Below, in pieces: positions 1 to 15,799 of a DNA stretch of 34,319 bases (the first letter of the stretch is position 1; the number at the start of each line of letters is the position of its first letter). The notes under the pieces are model-generated. The model searched no databases. It saw only the letters and a list, made by a program, of their open reading frames with translations, and was not told the origin of the DNA. Position numbers and translations under genes: made by a program. This DNA is from Lichtheimia corymbifera B2541 (taxonomy: Eukaryota > Mucoromycota > Mucoromycetes > Mucorales > Lichtheimiaceae): NCBI GenBank assembly GCA_000697475.1, contig JNEU01000682.1:1-34319 (forward strand), in the 5' to 3' direction.

Positions 1-112
1 CAACTTCGTCAAGGGTGGTTGAATTCTTTGGATGAGGTGGCGATGGCAGAACGCTGCTATTGTCATCTTGTGCCGATTCGGTAATATTCGACGATAAAAT
101 TTTTTCAGACAT
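1..112 (-). CDS. 5' end of an unidentified gene (partial)
   Basis: An ATG on the minus strand at 112-110 opens a frame that stays open to the left edge of the window (37 codons). The visible peptide starts MSEKILSSN and is rich in Ser, Asn, Asp and Pro, so it looks like a disordered N-terminus. No domain is visible and no function can be given. The neighbour on the right (RPAP1) points away, so the two genes are divergent with about 1.1 kb between their starts. The rest of the gene lies outside the window. An ATG this near the edge could be fortuitous, and an upstream exon cannot be excluded. Confidence 0.45.
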   Translation of the reverse strand, partial: MSEKILSSNITESAQDDNSSVLPSPPHPKNSTTLDEV

Positions 113-1203
113 TATCGGCGTAGTGTTATAGTTGAAGGTCACCACAAAAGCTGTCGACGGTGGAAGAATTTCCCATACAGTGGAAAGAAAATGGGCGGAA
201 TACAAGTGTGAGGTAGCTTAGGGATTAACTAGTCAGTGACATTTAACAACACTTGTCGGAGGTGCAAAGTCAAGTAAAATACCGCAATCCTCGCACTGAT
301 TGCCATCATCTAGTCCTCTATCGAGTGTAGCACCATTATTCCTATTACTGATGTAATAAGTGTTTTAGCGTATTACTAGGTGCACGACATTTTTTTGGGA
401 ATCGAGGGAACAGCATCCCTTCAACGTTTTAACACTTGATCCTGATATTCCTCAAATGCGCATCAATTTCATTAAAGCGCTCAGGCATGGTTAGAATACT
501 ACACTCTTTACAAAGAAGCCTTTAGCAGCTCATGCTACTTAAGCTAATTATCTGGCTGTACGCATATGCACCTGTCTTAGCCTCTGTGACCCAAGGCACG
601 ACATACAGTATAAGAGCAATATACAAGGTGTGCTACTGTAATCGGGGGCACGACATGTTGTGCTTCTCGTTCTCGTTGTATGCTGTGCCTCTCGTTGTAC
701 CCATGCACCATGCCTGAGCGCTTAAAATGTAAAGGGTTGATTGGGAATCTAATGGATACCGGGATCAAGTGCTACAATGATGAAGGAACGTCGTACACCT
801 TACAATATACGTGCTTTATTACTGGTTGTCATATTGCTATCCCATCGCCTGCATATTATTACATTACCATATACTTTAGAGGGTCCTAAAATACTGAGGT
901 AACTCTTGCTATATGACTACGCGAAACGACATATTATTGCATGTTGGGTGAAAGAGAAACTGGATGCATTTTCCGGTTACTTCATGATCCCTAATGATAA
1001 TGCTTGAGCACACGGTTCTCTGTGTCGGAAACTTCCAATTGACGAATCATGTGATCAGTCCTTCCAACCAAAAAAGCCAGATATTTAGGACCCAGAAGAA
1101 TTCTTTCTCTTCAAGCTATCTTACATAAACCTCGAAAGAGTGAGTCCCACCTGGTCTGTTGATTGTAGTAGACTTGCTAATCTTAAGATTTTAGGTCTTC
1201 TCA
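113..1203. other. Divergent intergenic region
   Basis: About 1.1 kb lies between the start of the partial minus-strand gene and RPAP1. Only short ORFs (under 80 codons) occur, on both strands and without recognisable similarity. The 9-mer GCACGACAT occurs three times in the same orientation (382-390, 596-604, 648-656); its meaning is unknown. The region should hold the promoters of both flanking genes, but I see no clear TATA box or RNA gene. Confidence 0.5.
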
Positions 1204-4200
1204 ATGAATAACTCCATACGTCCAAGACTGAATGCTGACGACGATCTTGAGCAGTTACAGGAAGAATTCTTTGCCAAACGTCAAATTTCTTCAGCGACTG
1301 TGAAACACGTAGCACCACCCGTACTCGGACCATCTTCAAAGAAAAAGAGTATTTTTGCACAACGCCAGCAAATCAAAAGCCAAACAGCACCGAAAAAGCA
1401 TGTAGAAAATGAAGACCTGTCATCTATGCCCGACTTGGAAGAAACTGAAACGTCTTCTCAGCAAGTGAATGAGCCCCATACACCAGTTTCTAAGAATATG
1501 CTAGACTTATCGTCGCTTCTCGGTAATATACTCGGTGAAGTGAAAGAGAATCAAAGCGTTTCAGTTGAACCACCAAAGATCCGGAAAGGTGAAATGCGAT
1601 CTCAGCATCATACCCAAGGTTTTCCGAGACCAGCTCGACGAAGCGTTTTCAAACAAAGTATGGCGATCCAGCATAAGAACGTTCGCAAAAATGAGGACGT
1701 TAATGTCTCAGATTACGAGCATGATAATATGAACCGCATCGAAAGAATGTCTGCAGAAGAAATCGAGGAAGCGCGCAAAGAGATTTTCAGCACACTTAGC
1801 AGCGAGTCTATTTCAATGCTTATGAATCGGGCCAAAGGGGACAAGCAGCACATTGGAACTGATAACCAGAAAACAAGCAAACGTGATGAGGAGTCGACTA
1901 TGAAGCATCGTATGGACAATCGATTCAATATCAACGATGAGCAGTCAACCAACACTGAGAAACTTTGTGATCAATTGAAATTCAATTATCGTGGTGAATC
2001 ATTCGACTCGGTAGTTGACCCATCGTCTTGCCAGGGCCTCCATAACCACAGTGACGATCCTGATAAAGCTACCTACACGTTGGAGGAGCTATTTTATATG
2101 ACTCGCAGTCATATGCCTTCTCAGCGAGCAATGGCGTTGAATACAATGGCATGCATTATTCAACGTGCAAAGAGGGATCATGCAGATCAAATAATCAGCA
2201 TTTTTCGTCAAGTGGAACAGGGACCAATGTTTTATATACAATCGGCGCTGGATGATAAACACCTCACGGTTTTAGTGAGTGCAGTTAAAGCATTGGCGGC
2301 TATTATCCTGGATGAGACAGAGGACACTGTTGATACTATTGTGGGTGCGGGGCAATTCAACGAATACCTTGGGTATATGTCCGTGTCTAACAGACTCCAA
2401 GATAAGGATGATGACGATGCCAAACCTACGACTCAAGATTTCTTCCAATCTTTGCTGAACACAGATCTCTTGCCACGCCTGCGTTATCTTATGTTGCCCA
2501 ATAGCGAATTATGCCAGAAAGATAGCGCATCATTTGAAAGGATTGTAAATATCTTGGGCAAACTGGCGAGATGTGGATATGACGCATGCAAGGCAATCCA
2601 TGATCACCAATTACTGTCTTCGACGCTTGAATGGGGAATCTTGAAACGCGATTGGCCAATGACGCAGAGTGATGAAGTGAATAGATACCCAAGTCTTTCG
2701 GTGCTTGAATTCCTCACAGTACTTGCACAAGGAAGTAGAGATGTCGCTGCAGCAATCGCTTCACAAGCAGCATGTTTGCTGCAATATCTCGTCACTCCAC
2801 CCGATGTAGCATGTGCGCCTCTACAGAACCGCGCTTACGCCTTGCAGGTGGAAGCGCTGAAACTACTCCAGGTTCTACTGCGTTATGGCTACGTAGTACC
2901 AGGCTTTAGCGATCTGCATGAATCAATAATGGGCTGGCTGCGCATTTCGATTACGGAGAAAACGATCGTAAATGAGACTCGTGGTGTAACAGCGATTCGT
3001 CTATTAGAATGCTCGCTTCATGCAGCTGCCAAACCTCACAGCACCATTCCAAGACACTCCATTGAGTGGAACCAGCCCATAGCGTTTGTGCCAGTGATAC
3101 TAGCTGTATTGCGTACATATGGGTCGGGAACGATGTATGATGCAGCAATGGGATATTTTGCAGCCTACGTAGGGTATTTCAACCAGTTTCCTTCGGATGA
3201 TGGTGAAATTAGTGTCAAACATGCTTGGACGACAGTCATGGAACACCAAACTAAGCTGACCTCTCGTGGAAATACCAACAGTGTGCTCCGTTACTTGCAA
3301 TTCCTTCATGCATTTAGTTTGATCAAGGGGACGACATTTCAAAGTATTAATCAAGCGGCAAAGGACTACTTGAAGCATGCAGTGGACTATGTGCGACCAA
3401 TATACCAGAATGGCATCTTGGGGAGACTGGCATTGTGGATTTGGATGTCATCTATCGATAGCCGGAAGGAACGAATCCAGCTTTGGGGATCTGAGAAAGC
3501 TTACGACTCTGCTGAACTGGAAGCTACCACCAAGAGCGTTTATGGTAGTCGTTTGGAGACAGGCTTAGGACGTAAATTTGTTCAATACTGCATCCTTGAC
3601 CGGTTGGATTCTGAGCTTGCGAAGGTCCTTCGTCCTTTCTACTTGCGAGAGACGACCCAAGCAGACGTTGTTCTTGACCAAGAGCCTGTTGCTGTAACGA
3701 CATTAACTGCTCCTGAAAATTATCCTAGTACCGCAGCAAGCGTTACTACTTGGCTGTTTTCACCCATTGATGAGATGTACCATGCCGAGAAAACTGATAC
3801 GATGCAATGGGATTTCGAGTACGGAACAGTAGTGGCAGCCGTCTTAGAAGCAGCCTCTTTATTACTGGAGCATGTAGCCGTTGACCATGGCGTAGCCATT
3901 GTTTCACTAATGAAGATATTTCTCATCGGAAGTCGCAAACACCACGATATGGAGAGCGATCATGAAATATTTTGGGACCAAAGAGTCTCAAATTGGATCA
4001 GGCAATGGCTCGATAAGCTATGCATGGTACACATTGAAGCACCATTTGCGGAAACCATCGATGACGCTTGGCGAAGGTCATCTATCTACACTCGTCAGTC
4101 ATTCTACCAATTTTACCAATCATTTGTCTCCCAATATGCGAGTGCATCATTTGGTGAACGCAACTTTGCACGATTGCTAGCCTACATCACTATGGAGGCT

Positions 4201-4485
4201 ACAGACGTTGTTGACTACAGATATTTGCTATGGAATGACTACCGTGATGTGCTACCAACCATCAAGGTGAATCGTAAGGAACTGCCAAATATGAATTATC
4301 AAGGTGAAGTTAATCCCGCACTGGTGCAAGCATATTTATCAGCTATTTTGGAGAACAACCTCAGCAAGGAGGAGGATGCCGACGCAATACATCATTTTGC
4401 AGTCAGAGTACTTGAACTCAGCACTGCAAGCTCTCTTCCCCCAGGTCTACGTAGAAGTATTGAACAAGTACTGTCGAAGAAATAA
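1204..4485 (+). CDS. RPAP1: RNA polymerase II-associated protein 1 (RPAP1 / Rba50 family)
   Basis: Single uninterrupted frame of 1093 codons. RPAP1 (yeast Rba50) binds RNA polymerase II and helps its assembly and nuclear import. Two family blocks are visible. An RPAP1_N-like motif lies near residues 178-222 (RMSAEEIEEARKEIFSTL, then SISMLMNRAK). An RPAP1_C-like block lies near 258-330, containing FNYRGESF and then a segment of the type YTLEELFYMTRS...SQRAMALNTMA. The N-terminal ~250 residues are charged and low in complexity. The remaining ~760 residues look helical and repeat-like, as in long metazoan and fungal RPAP1. The ATG at 1204 is the first in frame and starts MNNSIRPRLNADDDLEQLQ, with an early acidic patch usual for the family. 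The gene is intronless, unlike most neighbours. An AATAAA overlaps the stop codon at 4481-4486. Confidence 0.9.
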   Translation: MNNSIRPRLNADDDLEQLQEEFFAKRQISSATVKHVAPPVLGPSSKKKSIFAQRQQIKSQTAPKKHVENEDLSSMPDLEETETSSQQVNEPHTPVSKNMLDLSSLLGNILGEVKENQSVSVEPPKIRKGEMRSQHHTQGFPRPARRSVFKQSMAIQHKNVRKNEDVNVSDYEHDNMNRIERMSAEEIEEARKEIFSTLSSESISMLMNRAKGDKQHIGTDNQKTSKRDEESTMKHRMDNRFNINDEQSTNTEKLCDQLKFNYRGESFDSVVDPSSCQGLHNHSDDPDKATYTLEELFYMTRSHMPSQRAMALNTMACIIQRAKRDHADQIISIFRQVEQGPMFYIQSALDDKHLTVLVSAVKALAAIILDETEDTVDTIVGAGQFNEYLGYMSVSNRLQDKDDDDAKPTTQDFFQSLLNTDLLPRLRYLMLPNSELCQKDSASFERIVNILGKLARCGYDACKAIHDHQLLSSTLEWGILKRDWPMTQSDEVNRYPSLSVLEFLTVLAQGSRDVAAAIASQAACLLQYLVTPPDVACAPLQNRAYALQVEALKLLQVLLRYGYVVPGFSDLHESIMGWLRISITEKTIVNETRGVTAIRLLECSLHAAAKPHSTIPRHSIEWNQPIAFVPVILAVLRTYGSGTMYDAAMGYFAAYVGYFNQFPSDDGEISVKHAWTTVMEHQTKLTSRGNTNSVLRYLQFLHAFSLIKGTTFQSINQAAKDYLKHAVDYVRPIYQNGILGRLALWIWMSSIDSRKERIQLWGSEKAYDSAELEATTKSVYGSRLETGLGRKFVQYCILDRLDSELAKVLRPFYLRETTQADVVLDQEPVAVTTLTAPENYPSTAASVTTWLFSPIDEMYHAEKTDTMQWDFEYGTVVAAVLEAASLLLEHVAVDHGVAIVSLMKIFLIGSRKHHDMESDHEIFWDQRVSNWIRQWLDKLCMVHIEAPFAETIDDAWRRSSIYTRQSFYQFYQSFVSQYASASFGERNFARLLAYITMEATDVVDYRYLLWNDYRDVLPTIKVNRKELPNMNYQGEVNPALVQAYLSAILENNLSKEEDADAIHHFAVRVLELSTASSLPPGLRRSIEQVLSKK

Positions 4486-4898
4486 AAAAGCTTGATTTGA
4501 CCGAGAATCTACCTCACATTTGGCATGGAATATACTAATTGCCGACGAAATGATCCAATAGCGACTATTGTGATGCTATTAGACATTTCGCGCAATGCTA
4601 TGGTATCATCGTTTCATTGATAAGTATTAACTCCAAATTATCTACTTTATACTTCAAGCCCACGATTTCGACGTAGCTCAGAGCTAGCACCTTAATTTGT
4701 TGTCGTTCTTTCCCCTTCCTTCAATGGCGAGCAACGGCGGCGATAATTCTTCCTCTGATATATCAACCAAAAGTTAGGTAACTATGAATATAGTAGATGT
4801 GCTCGAGACGGCGAAAAGTGACGAAAACATAACCAATTCCATCTCACACTAAAGTGGAGCCTTTTATTGTTGCATTGCAGCTAAAGAATTGATCATTC
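4486..4898. other. Convergent intergenic region
   Basis: 413 bp lie between the stop codons of RPAP1 (+) and proteasome alpha-5 (-), so both 3' UTRs and polyadenylation sites fall here. I see no gene or repeat in it. Confidence 0.6.
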
Positions 4899-6736
<1,838 letters not shown>

Positions 6737-7425
6737 TTATTGATAAGATGTCCTGTATACGTATCGACACCTGTCTATGAACGCTTGCAGCATCATCTTC
6801 GAAACCTTGTCAAAAAACACGGAAGAAGCTTGAGCGTGGATAGGCGAAGCAAATTCAAAGGTAATGTTGAAATCAACATAGCATGACGGGTGATGGATTG
6901 ATTCATGCGTGGATATGAGGTCACGAGATAGGTTCGGTGTAAACCTCCAACTTGTCACCAATTCTTTAAAGAGATCAGCATCCTTGGCGACAGCCTATAT
7001 ATAAAACGGCCATTAGCTGAAGGTGCACGCTCAAGTGATTTAATGCTTACCTGCACAAAGGAGTATGGCTCACATGCCACTATCGATGTGTATCTTTCTT
7101 GGAACATATTGAATCCAACGCCAAGCTCGCCTTCGAATACAACCCTGTTGGCAGATTTTTGACTACCACGAACGTGAGAATGATTACAGAAAGGAACAAA
7201 ATTCTTATAATCCTCTACGTTAGCCACTACATCATAGATTTGTTTTTGCGAAAAACTTGAGCTATGGAGTTAGTAACAAGTTTTATAAGCCTATTCGCTT
7301 TGCCTTTACTTTAGCAACTGACGCTCGCTATATTCCTTTCTAGACAAGCTATCAAGTACAGAGAGATTGAAGAACGTTCGAGAGCCAATGGGATGTAATG
7401 GTCTTGCCAGACTTCGAAATGCCAT
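6737..7425 (-). CDS. COQ10: Coenzyme Q-binding protein COQ10, mitochondrial
   Basis: START/polyketide-cyclase-fold lipid chaperone of the inner mitochondrial membrane that binds ubiquinone and is needed for efficient respiration. Exons: 7425-7310, 7261-7051 and 6994-6737 (194 residues; yeast Coq10 is ~207). The first ~30 residues (MAFRSLARPLHPIGSRTFF...) are rich in Arg and hydroxylated residues and lack acidic ones, as in a matrix-targeting presequence. The family start EYSERQLLNSSFSQKQIYDV follows. Next come VEDYKNFVPFCNHSHV, GELGVGFNMFQERYTS, SWRFTPN, FEFASPIHAQASSVFFDKVS and a C-terminal helix. Introns are 48 and 56 bp; the first has the branch site TTACTAAC near its acceptor. The gene lies 329 bp upstream of the stop codon of IVD's gene on the same strand. 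Confidence 0.92.
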
Positions 7426-7754
7426 TTCCAGGTTAAATCTTATGAAGGTATGCTGCTACGAAAAGTACAGGAACCGACCATCGTTGTTTGTGAATGGAGG
7501 GGTATGAGTTGTGTCCGAATTTGGTTATCCGCATCTAAACGAAACATCTGACGTGCCGATACCTACTATCAAACAATGAGTCAAAATTCACATTGCCAGG
7601 TTACTCTTAATAATGCTATGCGTGTATGTTTACGTATTCGAGTACCGTAAGCAGTAGTGATGATCCAATTACATTGATTTCAGGCAATTAAGTTCCACTT
7701 GGCATTGCGCCATCGCGATTTTGATAAAACAAGGTTCCAAGGCTTTTATTATAT
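7426..7754. other. Intergenic region between COQ10 start and IVD stop
   Basis: 329 bp holding the COQ10 promoter and the 3' UTR of IVD. On the minus strand an AATAAA lies at 7750-7745, just after the IVD stop codon. Nothing else is recognisable. Confidence 0.5.
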
Positions 7755-9328
<1,574 letters not shown>

Positions 9329-10446
9329 ACAAAGAAGAGAAGAAGAATACGGGGTACGGAAGAATGTATCGTGTTAAGAATGCGGAATCTGAACATGATC
9401 AGCGTGGGAAAGTCTAGGTTCATGGTCGAGTGCGATACATACACTTTACACGTTACCCCACGTTAGCCTAATCGCAGCCCGTGACGTGCGATTTTTGACA
9501 TTACACAATGTTACCGACTGCTTTCATGCAGCGGTTATCTTACATTGTAGGCTTAAACATCATAATTTGGAGCTATGTTGGGTTATCTTTAAACTATACC
9601 ATTGGACTGCTATATAAAAAGAATTGGCAATATCCTTTTACAATCATCGTCTTACCCTCGGTAATATAAGTTAAGCAGCTATGATTCATGCAGAGCGAAG
9701 TACCGGATTCGATAACCACCTTGGTTTGTCCATTGATCTGCTTCTGAAAATATGCCAAGGTGTTTGTTTGGTTGAGGGTCCACTATGTGCCACTATGTGC
9801 CTGTGATGTACGGGACTCCCACTGGTTATCGCAACAACGGTGTCTGCTGTGCATTCGTTGATTTCATCACCAAGGCGACAATGGCCTTTGTCATGATAGC
9901 CAACACCTGTCCTGAGCATCGAGTTGGTGTGTCAACTCGCAGTTTTTCATTACGCTGCAGGATATTGATCAAGAGCCTTGTACTTCTCTCCCTGTTAGCT
10001 CATTTACTTTAATAAAGAGGATTAGGTTTCACAGCCTCATTTAAGAAAATATCACAATGATAATCACGATAATGAAAGTAGGATAACAAAGGAAGTCCAT
10101 TATAGACCACAAAAATCAACTCTAATTCACAGGATAGCAAGAAAAGATCACCCATCTATTCATAATATTGCCGAACAAGGCAACAGCAGCAGCATCTAAT
10201 TAGGAATATCATCACAAACATCGCTACATTCTTTGACAGTACCATCGTCAGCTCTCCGAGCACAGCTGCTCCGTAGCTTAAAGGTCATGCAGATGCTTTT
10301 GATCCGAAGCACACATCCGACCCTGAATAAGTACAACAAGCCACAGTTGAGTGCATTCATTGTGAACGTAAACATAATATTACTTATTATTGATTGATAA
10401 TGTTTGGAAGGAGGGATCATTACATGTTAAATAGAAATATCTGGTA
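9329..10446. other. Intergenic region upstream of IVD
   Basis: About 1.1 kb between the IVD start and the stop codon of the UNC93-like gene. It holds the IVD promoter and the 3' UTR of the MFS gene. The 8-mer CGTGGGAA (consensus CSL element) occurs at 9403-9410, 75 bp upstream of the IVD start codon. ORFs of 60-77 codons on both strands show no similarity I recognise. Confidence 0.5.
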
Positions 10447-11989
10447 TCACGAAACTTGATCAAGTTTCTCGTCATGGTTGTTCTTTTCAAGTGCAGAAGG
10501 ATTGCTATGTGGGCCTACAGCATCATCGACCAAATCCTCTTCTGTAGTATTGCTTTGGGTGACACGACTTGCAACGAGGAATATACCGGGAAATGAAACA
10601 ATCAAGATAACCCAGCTAATAACGCATGACCAGCGAAGACGTACATTGGTGGCATCAACACCGAATGCGACTGCAGCACCTGCTGACTGAACGGCCTTGT
10701 AGAATCCGGCATATCTGGAAAGGATCTTAGGGTCATTTGACATGGCACCCATAAGCCAATACATATAAGACTGATACACAGCATCTGTAAAGCCGTAGAA
10801 GATATAGAGAACAAACGGGCCACCAAATCCTGGATGAGTCCAATGGATAGGGTCCGCATAATCATTTTCAAATGTCATTTGAAAAGCCATGCCACCTCCC
10901 CAGATCGCCATCATGATCACGAACAAGATAGCGCCAGCGATGAGTGCACGGGTACGACGAGCGAGTCCTTGATAATCCAAGAGTAGACCAATACCAAGAG
11001 AACCGAGGATTTGGAATCCCCAATACATAGTACCGTTGAGAGCGCGTGTAGCTGCATCAAAATAAACAGCGTTCACGTGAAACTGGTAAGTGTAGAAGTA
11101 GTTAGAAGCAAAGAATGCTGGAATCTACGTAAATTATTATGTAGAAAGAAAGGAAGAGCATAGCCAGAGGAAAAGACGAAATTACATTAGCAAGCGGTTG
11201 AGAGACAGTCATAGTGCTACTTACGAGAGCAATCATACGCCATTCCTTCCACACATGAAGTACACCCTTCAATTCCGTCTTCCATCCACTGGCCTTGTGA
11301 ACCTCAACCTTGGTGTTATCTGAGCGAACAACACGAGATGGGCTGACAAGTATGAGGGTGAGAGCGATACCAATAACCATAATGACAACAAATGCCACAT
11401 ATGTGCCAGTTTGCACACGACCGGCTTGATTCTCCAAGTTAAGGCCGAGGGTGATGACTGATCCAAGAATACCACCGATATTGAAGAGACCCCAGAAGAT
11501 AGCAACATATTTGCCTTTGTTCTTTTCCTCAGGATAGGCCATCATGATGGCACCTTGAGCCGACCATAGTAATCCTGCACAACAACCAAGAATGGCACCT
11601 GCAGCAATAACATATCCAGAAACTTGCTTTGTGTCATACACCCATAGAGACGAAGAGTATATCGCATAACCAACACTTCCGATCTTTACAGAGTTGATGA
11701 GTTGGGCTGTTGTTTGGGTTTTGTGCAATGATATATATATATATCATACCGTGAGAGTCCAACGTACACCAAGCTTGTTGGTGATGGAGCCTGCAAAGAA
11801 ACCGACGAGAGCAAAACACGCGTAAAGAACACTGTTGGCGGTGTTGGTGAGGGTAATATCGGAAGCCATCAAGCCACCGGCACCGAGACCGCTAAGAGCG
11901 TTGTACATGCCGGGGCAACAGAGACAGACCAAGCCCAGAAGGCAGACCTGCACCACAGGTGAGCAGTATTTGTCAAAGAGTGTTCCCAT
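10447..11989 (-). CDS. UNC93-like major facilitator membrane protein
   Basis: Polytopic membrane protein of the UNC-93-like branch of the major facilitator superfamily. Substrate and role are unknown for most fungal members. Exons: 11989-11750, 11683-11225 and 11124-10447 (458 residues, in the usual 450-500 range). The N-terminal part has SPVVQVCLLG, then CCPGMYNALSGLGAGG, the block that opens many UNC93-like fungal proteins. Alternating hydrophobic segments follow, including VLYACFALVGFFAGS, GYVIAAGAILGCCAGLLWSA and FVLYIFYGFTDAVYQSYMYW. The C-terminus is hydrophilic and acidic (DDAVGPHSNPS...). The ATG at 11989 is chosen because the family starts just before this point; the frame is open to 12175, which would add a basic 62-residue extension. 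Introns are 66 and 100 bp. The first contains a perfect 20-bp AT palindrome (11728-11747). Confidence 0.85.
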
Positions 11990-13818
11990 TAAAGCGGTGT
12001 GAAAGAAAAAGACAAGTGAGAAATTTGGATTCGCATCAATAAGGCTGTTTATATATTCGGTGCAGCGGGTGCGAACCCTTTTGCCCTTTGGACCCTGTTT
12101 TCGTTGGTGCACAGTTTCCGTGTCTTTTTTTCTTTTTACGTATGTCATGTGAAATAATCGTATCAGGCGCTGCACCCTTTTGCGTCTTATCTAAGCAGGT
12201 GGGAATGGTTTGAAATGTGTTGTTTGGCTGTTGCACAATTGCCACAGGTTACACCGTATGAGTATCTTGCAAGCCGCTCATCAAAGTATATATCAACGGA
12301 CCATGTTTTTATACCATGGTTCATCGGCTACAGCTGCTCTTTATGTTGTAACGGTGGAATGGTGTCCACGATTATAGTTAACCATGCCATGTATGTTGAT
12401 GGAGCGCTTTGGGTGACACCAATATTGAACATTGCGCGCATGTGCCACATGTACGAGTGTACAGTTATCATGAAACGGCGAAACTCCACTGACCTGTGTG
12501 TTACTTTCCCCACACCGAAGCTTAACCCTGGTTTTTCACTCTGATCTGATTGTTTGCTTGATGCTGTTGCTGGTTTAATGCCATACCGTGTGCTAAATAC
12601 CTCGAGAAATCTTTCCAAGCAGCATTGGATATCGAAAAGAGGTTGGACTGTGTTTGAATAAGGTGACCTCTTGTGGGAAAGAACAGAAGTTTGTTTTTAG
12701 CAATGGATCTGGTGATATCCCATGAGCAACATCGAGCTTGTGTTCCTATTGTGCCTTGTGGTCCTTTTCACACAACCTTGCACAGTTATTGGTACACGTT
12801 CAGGGTCATCACAAAGTATACATCAGGGTCCTGTCTTTACGTATACACTTAATACTTCGTTATTGAAGGAAGAGGTGATGCCATTGAAATCACCACTAAA
12901 ACGGTATTATCCGCGGCTCGAGCGTCAACTGATCTACTCTATGCATCAACGATTGTACGTATCGTAGCATCTGGAAGTCGATAATCAATCTACACCATAT
13001 CTTTTCACTTTCCTTTTGTAGACATACCCGGTTCTTGTATAGTAAGACAGGATCCAGGTTCCACTGTTGCTTATGAAAAAGCAAACAGGGTCTTCGACAT
13101 ATGGCCACAGTTAACGTGATTGGTATTTCGGAGCCCTAACTCAACGTTTTTGGACATGACCCAATCCCTGTTTCAGCACACGCAAAAACGAGGGTGTTCA
13201 TGACCTGATCCACGTATTGTTAGTTTCAAAATTACGTAAAATTCAGGTTGGACCCTTTATACTGACAGCAGGGTACGTATAATGAGATAACATAGTGAAT
13301 TTCCATTGGTTTCAAGTTGTTCTAATAGACGTCATATGGCGTTAGAGCGTACTTGATAGCGTATTGTCTCTATCGAAGCAAGTTATCTCGTTATTGAAAT
13401 AGAACATGTTTTGTAGCAATAGGATATCATGTACAAAATGAATTCGTAAGGGGTCTGGAGGGAGCTAATGTACATAGTACGCAGCAACCAGCACAAATCC
13501 AATGATAAAGTGACACAAGTATTCTCAAAGTAGACCACCCAACATCGTGCCATTTCGTAGAAACAATCAAACCCAATTTGAGGGAAGTATTGTTACTTTT
13601 CATTGGCAATTCTCCCACTTGCCATTATCGATCGATGTAGGAAGCAGATACAGGTAAATGAATTGCATATTTATACAGACGTGATATCCTCAGATATATA
13701 GCATTTGTATTTGAAATGTGTGTAAGCAGCACAACAATAATGATCACAAAGCATTGGGGGAATTGGGGATGTTAACGAAGTGTCATAGGTCAAAGGCAAG
13801 GTGTATTGAAATCGACGT
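11990..13818. other. Long gene-poor stretch
   Basis: About 1.8 kb between the UNC93-like gene and the protease gene, both on the minus strand, so it should carry the MFS promoter and the protease 3' UTR. The longest frames are 109 codons (+, 12215-12544), 96 codons (-, 12328-12618) and 81 codons (+, 12722-12967). None shows a known domain or splice pattern that extends it. No TE terminal repeat or RNA gene is apparent. Confidence 0.5.
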
Positions 13819-15314
<1,496 letters not shown>

Positions 15315-15799
15315 TATCTTATACGGAAGAAGCGGACTGGACCTGGCCACCGCTTCATGCACGATATTAGGGTTTCTCCGGTCCTAATCAAGTCATGTGA
15401 TATCTCACTCTTTGGTCATTGATCCCATGGCAAATCATGTGGAGGCGGTGTAGAAACATCCTGCATACCCACTATAAAGCCCTGTCGATATGGAGTAGAT
15501 TGTCGCATTCAAATCGATTGAAATAGATCTCAAAAGGGATATACGATGTATTAGTAGAGGTTGTCCCTGGGGTTCATAATTGCAGTGCCCACACGAATTG
15601 AACCATTGAACCTTTCAAGATGGCTCCTGTACGCACTACTGTGGTCAGTACATAGTACGTTGAATGATTTTGCGGAAAACCCCTTATGCTTCATAATTAC
15701 AATACACCTTTCGCTCAATAAAATGTGCTTAATCTTTAATCATTGATTTCATTACAAGTGTAGATATACAGGAGAACTCTGGTGAACATAATCTGGCCT
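15315..15799. other. Protease promoter region and kinase 3' region
   Basis: 485 bp between the protease start and the kinase stop, both on the minus strand. It must carry the protease promoter. The short plus-strand frame at 15561-15746 looks fortuitous. No other feature is seen. Confidence 0.5.

Noticed and set aside
1121..4495. Antisense and out-of-frame ORFs within RPAP1
   Set aside because: All are short shadows of the 1093-codon RPAP1 frame.
11728..11747. Perfect 20-bp AT palindrome (ATGATATATATATATATCAT)
   Set aside because: It lies inside the first intron of the UNC93-like gene and is a simple TA repeat with matching ends; probably a microsatellite, not a regulatory or TE element.
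11990..12175. Longer N-terminus for the UNC93-like protein (ATG at 12175)
   Set aside because: The extension is basic and low in complexity, and the family normally begins shortly before the first membrane segment, which favours the ATG at 11989.
12215..12618. Overlapping 109-codon (+) and 96-codon (-) ORFs upstream of the UNC93-like gene
   Set aside because: Neither shows family motifs or consistent splice sites, and the two overlap on opposite strands; most likely non-coding.
12722..12967. 81-codon plus-strand ORF starting with a signal-peptide-like stretch (MSNIELVFLLCLVVLFTQPC)
   Set aside because: No Cys pattern, domain or splice extension supports a secreted protein. Hydrophobic N-termini arise by chance in A/T-rich intergenic sequence.
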